A stretch of 33,549 bases of DNA from an uncultured Blautia sp. GTDB lineage: Bacteria > Bacillota > Clostridia > Lachnospirales > Lachnospiraceae. A program made the translations under genes and the position numbers. This document shows positions 23,707 through 31,671 of this stretch, one piece after another (the stretch's first letter is position 1; every line of letters begins with the position of its first letter). The stretch spans positions 1-33,549 of the forward strand of contig NZ_CAKROJ010000023.1 of the NCBI RefSeq assembly GCF_934372025.1, in the 5' to 3' direction. A model generated the notes under the pieces. The model worked only from the letters and a program-made list of their open reading frames with translations, was not told the origin of the DNA and ran no database searches.

Positions 23707-24893
23707 GCAGGGAAAATTTCCAGATACTTCGAGGCCTTTTGATGGAAAAACTGGATCTTGCGAGGGAACTGACAGACGAAGAAGTTCTGGAAGAAATCGA
23801 TACGCTGATTCTGGAGAAGATGAGAGATTCCTGTCTTTCGCTCAGGGAGAAAATTCAGCTTCGGCAGGAATTATTTCATTCTGTAAGAAAGCTGGATGTA
23901 CTTCAGGAACTGATCGAGGATGAAACGGTAACAGAGATTATGGTGAATGGTCCCGATGCTATTTTTGTGGAACGATCCGGTAAGCTTTCACGTTGGGAAA
24001 AAACATTTACATCCGGAGAAAAGCTGGAGGATGTCATTCAGCAGATTGTCGGAAGATGCAATCGGGTGGTAAACGAATCAATGCCTATTGTGGATGCCCG
24101 GCTGGAGAACGGTGCCAGAGTGAATGCGGTGGTTCGCCCGGTTGCATTGAACGGACCCATACTGACGATACGACGCTTCCCGGATACACCGATCACAATG
24201 GAAAAGCTGATCGCGTTGGGAAGTCTGCCGCCAGAATGTGCGGAATTTCTGAAGGTGCTGGTGAAAGCAAGATATTCTATGGTTATTGGCGGAGGTACCG
24301 GAAGTGGAAAAACAACGTTTCTGGGTGCATTGTCAAATTACATTCCGGATGATGAACGTCTGATCACAATTGAAGATAATGCAGAACTGAAAATCCAGGG
24401 CATTCCGAATCTGGTGCGTCTGGAAGCAAAGATGGCCAATACAGAAGGCGGTTCATCTGTTACTATACGTGATCTGATCAAAACAGCTCTTCGTATGAGA
24501 CCGGACAGAATCGTAGTGGGTGAAGTTCGTGGTGGAGAGGCGGTTGATATGCTGCAGGCACTGAATACAGGACATGATGGAAGTCTGAGTACAGCACATG
24601 CCAATTCTGCGGAAGACATGCTCAGCCGCCTGGAAACCATGACACTGATGGGTGTGGATCTTCCGCTCGAAGCAATCCGAAGACAGATTGCATCCGGTGT
24701 GGATATTCTGATCCATCTGGGAAGGATGCGTGATAAGAGTCGTAAAGTACTGGAGATAACAGAAGTATGTGGATATGAAGATCATGAAATAAAGACCCGT
24801 ACACTGTACCGGTGGCAGGAAGGAAAAGGTCTTGTACAGATGGCATCACTTCTGAACCGGGAAAAACTGGTGCGGGCGGGAGTAACGATATGA
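23703..24893 (+). CDS. tadA: Tad secretion ATPase TadA/CpaF
   Basis: This hexameric cytoplasmic motor of 396 residues drives pilus assembly. An N-terminal region (1-60) precedes the conserved domain with EIMVNGPDAIFVER. The P-loop is GGGTGSGKTT (196-205). Further motifs are the Asp box ITIEDNAEL (221-229), Walker B RPDRIVVGEVRGGEA, and the His box HDGSLSTAHANS. The set is complete and it should be an active ATPase. Its start overlaps the TadZ-like stop as ATGA, and its stop overlaps the start of TadB in the same way, so the three are translationally coupled. Confidence 0.95.
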   Translation: MSRENFQILRGLLMEKLDLARELTDEEVLEEIDTLILEKMRDSCLSLREKIQLRQELFHSVRKLDVLQELIEDETVTEIMVNGPDAIFVERSGKLSRWEKTFTSGEKLEDVIQQIVGRCNRVVNESMPIVDARLENGARVNAVVRPVALNGPILTIRRFPDTPITMEKLIALGSLPPECAEFLKVLVKARYSMVIGGGTGSGKTTFLGALSNYIPDDERLITIEDNAELKIQGIPNLVRLEAKMANTEGGSSVTIRDLIKTALRMRPDRIVVGEVRGGEAVDMLQALNTGHDGSLSTAHANSAEDMLSRLETMTLMGVDLPLEAIRRQIASGVDILIHLGRMRDKSRKVLEITEVCGYEDHEIKTRTLYRWQEGKGLVQMASLLNREKLVRAGVTI

Positions 24894-25633
24894 AACAAAA
24901 TTACGAAGAATATGATTTTTCAAAAACAGAGATTCTGAAATATCTGATTCAGAGTGTAATGTTATGCGGCGTGCTGGATTATCTGTTTTACCAGAACTGG
25001 TGGCTGATGCTGCTGACTATACCAGTTGCTGTCCTGTTTATGAGGCTGAAAAAGAGAGAACTGATTCGAAAGCGGAAACGCAGTCTGAATTATCAGTTCA
25101 GAGACGCTCTGAATGCATTAAGTGTAGCTGTACAGGCAGGATATTCTGTTGAAAATGCAGTGGCGGCATGTGCCAGAGATCTGGAGAGACTTTATCCGGA
25201 GGAAGCAGATATAGTAAAGGAATTTCATTATATAGAAACACAGCTGAAGGTCAGCGTTCCGGTAGAAGAACTGCTTCTGAATCTGGGAGAACGCAGTGGA
25301 ATCGAAGATGTGGAGAATTTTGCCGCAGTATTTTATACAGCAAAAAGAACCGGAGGAGATATGAACCGGATCATACAGACATCGGCCAGAATGCTTGGTG
25401 ATAAAATCGATGTCCAGAAAGAAATTGAGACAACGCTGGCAGCAAAGAAGGCAGAGCAGATGATCATGAGTCTGATGCCGGCAGGAATCATTCTTTACCT
25501 GAAACTGACTTCTCCGGGATTTTTAAGTGTGCTCTACGGAAATCCCTTTGGAATCTGTGCAATGACGATCTGTCTGGGGATTTATATCCTGTCTTACTGG
25601 CTGGGACAGAGAATCGTTGCGATTGAAGTGTAG
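24890..25633 (+). CDS. tadB: Tad platform protein TadB (T2SF domain)
   Basis: This 247-residue inner-membrane platform protein has two closely spaced N-terminal membrane stretches (about 18-55), then a cytoplasmic T2SSF domain (about 65-185) with YSVENAVAACARDLERLYPEEADIV and GGDMNRIIQTSARMLGDK. Two further helices close the protein. I placed the start at ATG 24890, giving the ATGA overlap with the ATPase stop. The longer reading from 24812 would run back into the ATPase gene. Confidence 0.9.
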   Translation: MKQNYEEYDFSKTEILKYLIQSVMLCGVLDYLFYQNWWLMLLTIPVAVLFMRLKKRELIRKRKRSLNYQFRDALNALSVAVQAGYSVENAVAACARDLERLYPEEADIVKEFHYIETQLKVSVPVEELLLNLGERSGIEDVENFAAVFYTAKRTGGDMNRIIQTSARMLGDKIDVQKEIETTLAAKKAEQMIMSLMPAGIILYLKLTSPGFLSVLYGNPFGICAMTICLGIYILSYWLGQRIVAIEV

Positions 25634-25670
25634 CAGATGTTTGCAGATAACAGGTACAGGAGAATGAAAT

Positions 25671-26705
25671 ATGTGGATACATCTGATTATTTTTGCTGTG
25701 GTTTTTGGAGTAGTTATTGTCTGGAAAGCAGGATGGCTCAGGCTTGATGGAATTGCAGATAAAGAAAGTCTCCGTCTCTTTCTGATCGTTGCAGTCTGTG
25801 GAAATATGGTGGGGATGGCACTGACGCTGACTGCCGGCAGAGATGAGATCTGCCAGAAAAACTACAGAATTGAGAAAAGTGAAGACGGAACTCATACGGA
25901 GGAGCTTGAAGTTTCGGTAGATGGCGGAGTTCCTGAGAAATGTAATGTGCAGATTCCGGAAAAAGAAACGGATGCTGAGGAAGAGGAGACAGAGTTTGTT
26001 TCTTCTGCAGAAGTGACACGACAAAAAGAACTGAGAGAAGCTGTTGAGAAATATAATCAGGAAAAAAACGATCCGGATTATTATTATCTTCCGGATTCAT
26101 GGAACGGTCAGGCTCTTCAATGGCAGAAGCCGGGAGAAAGTACAGGAACATTTCTGGCAGCACTGGCGTTATTTGCGGCAATCGTGTTAATGCTGAAGAA
26201 GGCAAAAGAGCAGCAGGAAGCACTGGCAAAGCGCGCAGAACAGCTGATGATGGATTATCCGTCTCTGATCATGAAATTTACACTTCTGATCCAGGCCGGA
26301 ATGACAGTGCGGAGAGCCTTTCAGAAAATCAGTGCGGATTATCTGAAAAACTGTTCCAGAACAGGAAAGACAGGAAGATATGCGTACGAAGCAGTTACGA
26401 CTGTCTGTTATGAGATGGACAGTGGTGTATCGGAACTGGAAGCATACCGAAGATTTGGAGAGAGATGTGGACAGATGAAGTATAAAACATTTTCCACGAT
26501 TCTTATCCAGAATCTTCAAAAAGGCGGACATGGAATGGCAGATCTTCTGGAAAAAGAAGCTCTGGAAGCATGGGATGAAAGAAAAAGAAAGGCGAGAGTG
26601 CTGGGAGAAACAGCTGCGACAAAGCTGCTGGTTCCAATGGTCATGATGCTTGCGGTGGTGATGGCGATCATTATGATACCGGCATTCCTGTCCTTTTATG
26701 GATGA
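25671..26705 (+). CDS. tadC: Tad platform protein TadC (T2SF domain) with large acidic loop
   Basis: This is the second platform protein, 344 residues. Two membrane helices (about 3-20 and 36-53) are followed by an acidic segment of about 100 residues (54-155, Glu-rich, no Cys pair beyond two single cysteines). A helix (157-175), the T2SSF domain (about 190-320, DYPSLIMKFTLLIQAGMTVRRAF, GGHGMADLLEKEAL) and a last helix (323-342) complete it. The helix count puts the acidic segment outside the cell if the N-terminus is cytoplasmic with an odd number of crossings before it, which I could not settle. It starts 37 bp after TadB, behind AGGAGA. Confidence 0.85.
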   Translation: MWIHLIIFAVVFGVVIVWKAGWLRLDGIADKESLRLFLIVAVCGNMVGMALTLTAGRDEICQKNYRIEKSEDGTHTEELEVSVDGGVPEKCNVQIPEKETDAEEEETEFVSSAEVTRQKELREAVEKYNQEKNDPDYYYLPDSWNGQALQWQKPGESTGTFLAALALFAAIVLMLKKAKEQQEALAKRAEQLMMDYPSLIMKFTLLIQAGMTVRRAFQKISADYLKNCSRTGKTGRYAYEAVTTVCYEMDSGVSELEAYRRFGERCGQMKYKTFSTILIQNLQKGGHGMADLLEKEALEAWDERKRKARVLGETAATKLLVPMVMMLAVVMAIIMIPAFLSFYG

Positions 26706-26742
26706 CCTGGTGACAGGAATACATATGTGGGAGGTAATGCAG

Positions 26743-26922
26743 ATGCGGAATTGTTTAAATATAGTAAAAGAATTTGTGCAGGAAGAAGATGCAGTAGGTG
26801 TTGTAGAAATCATTCTGATTCTGGTGGTACTGATCAGTCTGGTCATCATTTTTAAAGATCAGCTGACCAGTCTGGTGGAGTCGATTCTGAGTAAGATCAC
26901 AAAGCAGAGTAATTCTATCTGA
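26743..26922 (+). CDS. Flp1-family type IVb pilin
   Basis: This is the small major pilin, 59 residues. A short charged leader (1-17) is followed by a hydrophobic helix (about 20-37, VVEIILILVVLISLVIIF) and a polar tail. The conserved Glu of pilins is Glu22. Counting it as +5 puts the cut after Ala17; the usual Gly at -1 is absent, and Gly19 comes two residues later. I chose ATG 26743, with GGAGGT eight bases upstream. Three earlier in-frame ATGs (26698, 26728 and 26737) lie before or too close to this site. It sits between TadC and the DUF5702-like gene, where the pilin is expected in clostridial Tad loci. Confidence 0.82.
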   Translation: MRNCLNIVKEFVQEEDAVGVVEIILILVVLISLVIIFKDQLTSLVESILSKITKQSNSI

Positions 26923-26938
26923 AAAAGGAGGAATGCAG

Positions 26939-28426
26939 ATGGAGAAAAAAGGCAGTATTACTGTTTTTCTGGCGCTGATTCTGAGTCTTCTGCTGTCACT
27001 GGTCGTAACGGGTATGCATTCTGTACAGGTGGCTGCAGCCAGGACGCAGATTCTGAACAGTATGGATATTGGGCTTTATTCTCTGTTTGGACAATACGAC
27101 CGTTTTCTTCTGAAAAATTATGATCTGTTTTTTCTGGATGGCACACAGGGAGGTTCAAATCTGAATCTGGCGGCTGTCTATGATAATCTGGAATCCTATA
27201 TGAAGCCGGTGCTGAAACAGAACAGTCAGAAGCTGTATCTGAAACAGGGCGGCTTTACAGGATATCGACTGGCGACCGATGAGAATGGAGAGGCTTTTTA
27301 TCAGCAGGCAGTTACTTATATGAAAGATACTCTTGGAAGTCAGGGAGTGCAGGCTCTTCTCAAACGCTATAAAAGTAAAGAAGATAAAGTAAAACAGGCA
27401 GAGCAAGATGGAAAACAGACAGAAGATGGAAATGCACTGGAGAATTATGATGCAGAGATGGATTCAGCGGCGCAGAAAAGTCAGGAAGCAGAAGATGCTT
27501 CGAAGAATGAAGTACCGGACGAATTTGGAGATGGAGTCACTGAGAATGAATTTACAGATGGTGAAGTGAAACCGCAGGTAATCAATCCGATTCCTGTGAT
27601 ACAGCGAATTCGACAGATGGGACTTCTGGGACTTGTGGTTCCAGCATCAAAAGGAATATCAGACAGGCAGGTTTCTGCAAGGGAACTGTTGTCAGGACGG
27701 GACAGACAGCAGGGAATGGAAATGCCACAAAGTGTGGCGAAGGATAATTCGGCTTCTTCGAAAGTGTTTTTTCAGCAGTATCTGATGGAACATCTTGGGA
27801 ATTATACAGATCCGTCAAAGGCCGGACTTGGTTATCAGCTGGAATATCTTCTTGCAGGAAAGAAAAGTGACTACGAAAATCTGGAAAAAGTTGTAAACAG
27901 GCTGCTCCTGATCAGAGAAGGTGTCAATACTTCCTGTCTGATGGCAGATGCAGGAAAAAGGTCAGAGATCCGGACGCTTGCACTGGCAATTGCATCTGGC
28001 TTTCTGATTCCTCCGGCAGCAGTGATCATCGAGACTGCGCTTATACTTTGCTGGTCTTTCGCAGAAAGTATTCTGGATGTACGGGAACTGATGCATGGAG
28101 GAAAGGTACCTCTGACAAAGACTTCGGCAGAGTGGCAGCTCTCACTGGAAAACCTGCCGAATCTGCTGGAAAATCTGGACAGTCAGAGAAGAAACAGTAA
28201 AAATGGAATGTCCTATAAGGATTACCTGCAGATTCTTCTTCTGTCAAAGTCAAAGAATGAGAAGCTGGTGCGGGGAATGGATATGATCGAGGCAGAAATT
28301 CGTAATATGAAAGGAAAAGAAAATTTCTGTCTGGATTGTTGCATAGAGGCAATTGAGATTTCAGCAGATATAGAGGCAAACGGCAGTCAGATTTTTTCTG
28401 TGACAAGACAGTATGGCTATATCTGA
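26939..28426 (+). CDS. DUF5702-like exported protein of Tad locus
   Basis: This 495-residue protein starts KKGSITVFLALILSLLLSLVVTG, a pseudopilin-like leader with Gly at -1 but Phe, not Glu, at +5. A TadE/TadG-type extracellular region follows: YSLFGQYDRFLLKNYDLFFLD, then a long hydrophilic part with a Glu/Lys-rich segment (about 140-210). A hydrophobic stretch near residues 348-368 (IASGFLIPPAAVIIETALIL) may be a second membrane helix. The function is unknown. The family is found regularly in Firmicute Tad loci, where it may fill the place of TadG. I placed the start at ATG 26939, seven bases after AAAGGAGG. Confidence 0.72.
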   Translation: MEKKGSITVFLALILSLLLSLVVTGMHSVQVAAARTQILNSMDIGLYSLFGQYDRFLLKNYDLFFLDGTQGGSNLNLAAVYDNLESYMKPVLKQNSQKLYLKQGGFTGYRLATDENGEAFYQQAVTYMKDTLGSQGVQALLKRYKSKEDKVKQAEQDGKQTEDGNALENYDAEMDSAAQKSQEAEDASKNEVPDEFGDGVTENEFTDGEVKPQVINPIPVIQRIRQMGLLGLVVPASKGISDRQVSARELLSGRDRQQGMEMPQSVAKDNSASSKVFFQQYLMEHLGNYTDPSKAGLGYQLEYLLAGKKSDYENLEKVVNRLLLIREGVNTSCLMADAGKRSEIRTLALAIASGFLIPPAAVIIETALILCWSFAESILDVRELMHGGKVPLTKTSAEWQLSLENLPNLLENLDSQRRNSKNGMSYKDYLQILLLSKSKNEKLVRGMDMIEAEIRNMKGKENFCLDCCIEAIEISADIEANGSQIFSVTRQYGYI

Positions 28427-28449
28427 TATCAGAAGACTGAAAAGAACCT

Positions 28450-28467
28450 GGCGGCCGTATGGCCGCC
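28450..28467 (+). other. Short GC-rich hairpin between Tad genes
   Basis: GGCGGCC and GGCCGCC form a perfect 7-bp stem with a GTAT loop. No T-tract follows, so it is not a classical terminator. It lies in the 62-bp gap before the first TadE-like gene and could protect the upstream message. Confidence 0.5.
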
Positions 28468-28488
28468 CTGGAAAAGAGGTGCAGAAAG

Positions 28489-29286
28489 ATGCTTTTTCAG
28501 AAGGTGAAAATTTATGGGAATAAAAAAATGATAGACAGAAAGAAAAAAGAAAGGATACGCTCTCCAAAGAACAGAATTCTGACTCCCCCGATGGTCAGAA
28601 GTGTCTTAAAAGTACTTTCTGAAAAAGTATCTTTCTGTGCCTTATTGGGGAGATGCCGTAAGGCAAGTCTGGCAGTGGAAACAGCACTTGTGCTTCCGTT
28701 ATTTTTTCTTGGAATGGTGACGCTGATCTCTTTTATGGATATATACAGAATACAGACAGAGCATCTGCAGACTTTATGCGAGAGAACCAAAGAAGCCGGT
28801 ATGCATGCGTATGTTCCAAATGGAAAAGGACCCGGGGAGATTACATTACCGGATATATATTCATATTCTCCAATCGGAGCGCTTGTGCCGCTGCCAACGA
28901 TCCGGATGTATAATCTTGTGAAAGTGCATGCCTGGACAGGGGCGGATGAAACAGATTTTTCAGGCGAAACAGCAGAAAATGAAGAGATGGTATATGTAAC
29001 AGGATCAGGAACCGTTTATCACAAAAGTCCAGGATGTCGTTATCTGAATGTATCAGTTAATCAGATTTCAGGTTCGTCAGTATCGCATGTCCGTAACAGC
29101 AATGGCAGAAAATACCGGCCATGTGAGATATGCAGCAGAAATCAGCGGCCATCTGGTGTGGTCTATGTTACGTCATCCGGAGACCGATATCATAATCTTG
29201 CCACATGCAGCGGGCTGAAACGTACAGTGAGGCTGGTAAAGGTATCGCAGCTGAAGGGAATGCATGCATGCAGCAGATGTGGATGA
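28489..29286 (+). CDS. TadE-like pseudopilin fused to two YH-C/CxxC modules
   Basis: This 265-residue protein has a long basic N-terminal segment (1-57), then a TadE-type transmembrane segment KASLAVETALVLPLFFLGMV with the pilin glutamate Glu64 at +5 after Ala59. The outer part ends in two copies of a small module. The first (168-215) has VYVTGSGTVYHKSPGC and PCEIC; the second (225-264) has VYVTSSGDRYHNLATC and ACSRC. Each copy has His178/235, Cys183/240 and a CxxC (212-215, 261-264), a set that could bind a metal or form disulfides. Similar modules end some Firmicute nucleases. I placed the start at ATG 28489, behind AGAGGTG. Confidence 0.75.
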   Translation: MLFQKVKIYGNKKMIDRKKKERIRSPKNRILTPPMVRSVLKVLSEKVSFCALLGRCRKASLAVETALVLPLFFLGMVTLISFMDIYRIQTEHLQTLCERTKEAGMHAYVPNGKGPGEITLPDIYSYSPIGALVPLPTIRMYNLVKVHAWTGADETDFSGETAENEEMVYVTGSGTVYHKSPGCRYLNVSVNQISGSSVSHVRNSNGRKYRPCEICSRNQRPSGVVYVTSSGDRYHNLATCSGLKRTVRLVKVSQLKGMHACSRCG

Positions 29287-29298
29287 GAGGTGAATGGT

Positions 29299-29715
29299 TT
29301 GAAAATAAGAGAAATAGTAACTGTCCTGTTTCTTGTACTTAACAGTCTGAGAGACTGGAAGAAAAAAGAGATTTCGCTGTTTCTGACAGGCATTTACGGA
29401 GTTGTCGGAGTGCTGTTCAGCATATATTCCGGAAGAGAAATAAAGGACTGGATGGTTCCGATCGGAATCAGTCTGATTTTTCTGGCAGTCAGCGTTCTGA
29501 CGGGAGGCGAGATCGGAATGGGAGATGGCCTGGCTTTTCTGGCGCTTGCAGCAATGTTGACGACAGGTATGTTTGTAAGAACAGTATGCATTGGTTTGTT
29601 TCTGGCAGCCGGCTATGCGGGGATTCTGCTGGTGTTGTGTAAAAAAGGACGAAAAACAGAGATTCCGCTGCTTCCGTTTCTTCTGGCAGGCTATTTGGGA
29701 GGCATATTATTATGA
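29299..29715 (+). CDS. Second type IV prepilin peptidase, A24 family
   Basis: This 138-residue membrane protease resembles the first-gene peptidase only in plan. The aspartates are Asp19 (LRDWKKKEIS) and Asp76 (GMGDGLA). About five membrane helices fit the short CpaA/TadV form. I placed the start at TTG 29299, six bases after GAGAGGTG. A GTG at 29290 lies inside that site. Its stop overlaps the next gene as ATGA. Its position between two TadE-like genes suggests it handles this set of substrates. Confidence 0.8.
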   Translation: MKIREIVTVLFLVLNSLRDWKKKEISLFLTGIYGVVGVLFSIYSGREIKDWMVPIGISLIFLAVSVLTGGEIGMGDGLAFLALAAMLTTGMFVRTVCIGLFLAAGYAGILLVLCKKGRKTEIPLLPFLLAGYLGGILL

Positions 29716-30170
29716 AAGTAAGTGGGATAAGTAAAAAACGTACAAAAATTAAAAAGGCAAGTTTTACAGTAGAGGCAGCCTGTGTGATGTCGATTGTGCT
29801 GATGACGGTTATGGGAGTTCTGTACCTGGCATTCTTTGTACACAACCGGACATGGCTGACGGCAGCGGCATATGAAGCGGCCCTGACAGGAAGTATGGAA
29901 GGTGTACAAAAAAATGGACAGATATACGAGGCTGCTTCTGACAGAAGCCGGGAACTTGGAAATGTAGGATTTTTTGGCGCAGAAAATCTTCAGTGTCATG
30001 TCAATGTCGGAAAAGAAGTGAAGGTCACATATCAGGCAGATACTATTGCAGAATTCGGAGGCTTTCACTGGACGTTAAAAACAGAGGGCAATTCAAAAAT
30101 CATCTGTCCGACAAAATGGATACGAAAGGTAAAAAGCGCCGCAGATATAATAGCAGATGCAGGAGAATAA
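29712..30170 (+). CDS. TadE-like pseudopilin, second copy
   Basis: This 152-residue protein has a basic N-terminus (1-15), then KKASFTVEAACVMSIVLMTVMGVLYLAFFVHN. That gives Ala at -1 and Glu at +5, followed by a single membrane helix (about 22-42). The outer part is about 100 residues with no clear motif and only two cysteines (Cys97 and Cys134). It overlaps the second peptidase as ATGA and precedes the FHA gene by three bases. It is probably a minor pilin of the Tad machine. Confidence 0.78.
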   Translation: MKVSGISKKRTKIKKASFTVEAACVMSIVLMTVMGVLYLAFFVHNRTWLTAAAYEAALTGSMEGVQKNGQIYEAASDRSRELGNVGFFGAENLQCHVNVGKEVKVTYQADTIAEFGGFHWTLKTEGNSKIICPTKWIRKVKSAADIIADAGE

Positions 30171-30173
30171 AAT

Positions 30174-31553
30174 ATGTATGCAGAGTATAAAAGAGATGTC
30201 AGTCACAATTATCTGATTTTGCATCAGGAAGAAACGGTAGATACTGGTTCCTATCAGGTAAGGATGCTGACGGGAAACAGAATGTCCTGCATGCTGAAAT
30301 GCCGCATGCAGGGATTAAATGGAAAATGGCTGTTTTATTATGATATCACCTCAAAACAGTCAATAGCGTCTTTCTACGAACAGAGAAAAATGCGAGGGGA
30401 AGATCTGGAAATGATCCTGCAGGGATTTATCTGTGTGATGGAAGAAATGTCAGAGTTTCTCCTGAGTGCGGAACAGCTGGTGCTCTGTCCGGAATATATA
30501 TTTCTGGATATAGAGAAAAAGGAAGTGCATTTCTGTTGTCTGCCGGATTATCATCATCCGGTGCAGGAGCAGTTTCGGGAACTGACAGAATATTTTCTGC
30601 CAAGACTGGATCATGAGGATGCGGAAGCCGTAAAACTGGGCTATGGGATCTACAGGAAGGCAATGGAGCCGGGATTACAGCTGGAAAATATCAAGAAACT
30701 GCTTTATCGGGCTGGCTGTGAGAAAGAAGATAAGGATGAGAGTTCCGGAGAAGATTGTCCGAATGAAGAAATGGAAGCCGTGAGAAGTCAGGAAACAGAA
30801 CTGCCAGATCCGAGAAAAAAGCAAGATAGTATGAAAGTAATTCAGGAGACCGTCGTTCAGGAGAAAAAGGCTGTGAACCGGAAAATTGTGGCAGGCTGTA
30901 CGACAGGAACAGTACTTCTGCTTGGCGGTATTGCGGCATGTTATCTGGGATACCTGCCGGAGATTCCTGTGGAAGTTGTTATGGGAGGAGCAATCGGTCT
31001 GATGGCAGCAGGTGCCGGATGTGCCTGGGCAGCGGAAAGAAAAAAGAAAAAACAGCAGGCTGCGGAATGGAGAAATAAAGTCAGGGAGATGTCAGTTGAA
31101 AAAGAGCCGGAAAAAGCTCCTGTGCCTTTGATGAAGCATGAAAAATCGCAGGAGGTTATGGCAGAAGTTCCGGTACAGGTCGTGGATGAGGAAGATACAA
31201 TTGAAAGAAAAGAAGAATATGGAGAAACCGTAATTCTCTCTGCAGGACATCTGTCAGGCACTGCCAGTCTGGTAAGCAGAGAACCAGGGGAACTGGCTCC
31301 GATTTATCTGGAAAAGGAGCTGACGGTGATAGGAAAACTGGAACAGGCCTCCGATGCAGTAATTTCACTTCCGACAGTAAGCAGAGTACATGCCAGAATC
31401 CGAAAAGAGGAGAATGACTATTACCTTGCGGATCTGAATTCAAGAAATGGAACTTATGTTAATGGAAGAATGCTGGAAGCAGATGAGGAGTATCTTTTGC
31501 AGGATGAGGACCAGGTGGATTTTGCACAGGCAAGATATGTGTTCTTGAAATAG
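30174..31553 (+). CDS. Membrane FHA-domain protein (DUF6382-like N-terminus)
   Basis: This 459-residue protein has an N-terminal domain (about 1-175, resembling DUF6382), a charged linker (180-235) and two membrane helices (about 238-258 and 266-287). A second charged linker leads to a C-terminal FHA domain (376-459). The FHA phosphothreonine-binding residues are present: Gly387, Ser403-Arg404-x-His406 and NGTYVNG (425-431). A YGETVIL segment (349-355) before the domain resembles the threonine site that loops back in GarA/OdhI-type proteins. Both ends face the cytoplasm by helix count. It closes the Tad transcript and may couple Ser/Thr kinase signalling to the machine. Confidence 0.82.
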   Translation: MYAEYKRDVSHNYLILHQEETVDTGSYQVRMLTGNRMSCMLKCRMQGLNGKWLFYYDITSKQSIASFYEQRKMRGEDLEMILQGFICVMEEMSEFLLSAEQLVLCPEYIFLDIEKKEVHFCCLPDYHHPVQEQFRELTEYFLPRLDHEDAEAVKLGYGIYRKAMEPGLQLENIKKLLYRAGCEKEDKDESSGEDCPNEEMEAVRSQETELPDPRKKQDSMKVIQETVVQEKKAVNRKIVAGCTTGTVLLLGGIAACYLGYLPEIPVEVVMGGAIGLMAAGAGCAWAAERKKKKQQAAEWRNKVREMSVEKEPEKAPVPLMKHEKSQEVMAEVPVQVVDEEDTIERKEEYGETVILSAGHLSGTASLVSREPGELAPIYLEKELTVIGKLEQASDAVISLPTVSRVHARIRKEENDYYLADLNSRNGTYVNGRMLEADEEYLLQDEDQVDFAQARYVFLK

Positions 31554-31583
31554 TGAAGGGTAACTGTTTGGGGAATGTGTAAC

Positions 31584-31612
31584 TTGTCACAGGATAAGCT
31601 ATCTGATAGAAT
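31584..31612 (+). promoter_or_regulatory. Promoter of the rhomboid gene
   Basis: TTGTCA (31584-31589) is 17 bp from TAGAAT (31607-31612), with TGA just before as an extended -10. It lies 60 bp before the rhomboid start, so this gene can be transcribed apart from the Tad operon. Confidence 0.7.
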
Positions 31613-31671
31613 AGACGGAAAACAGCAGATAATTTCTATTTTGCTGAATATAAAAGACGGGAGTAAAAGCT

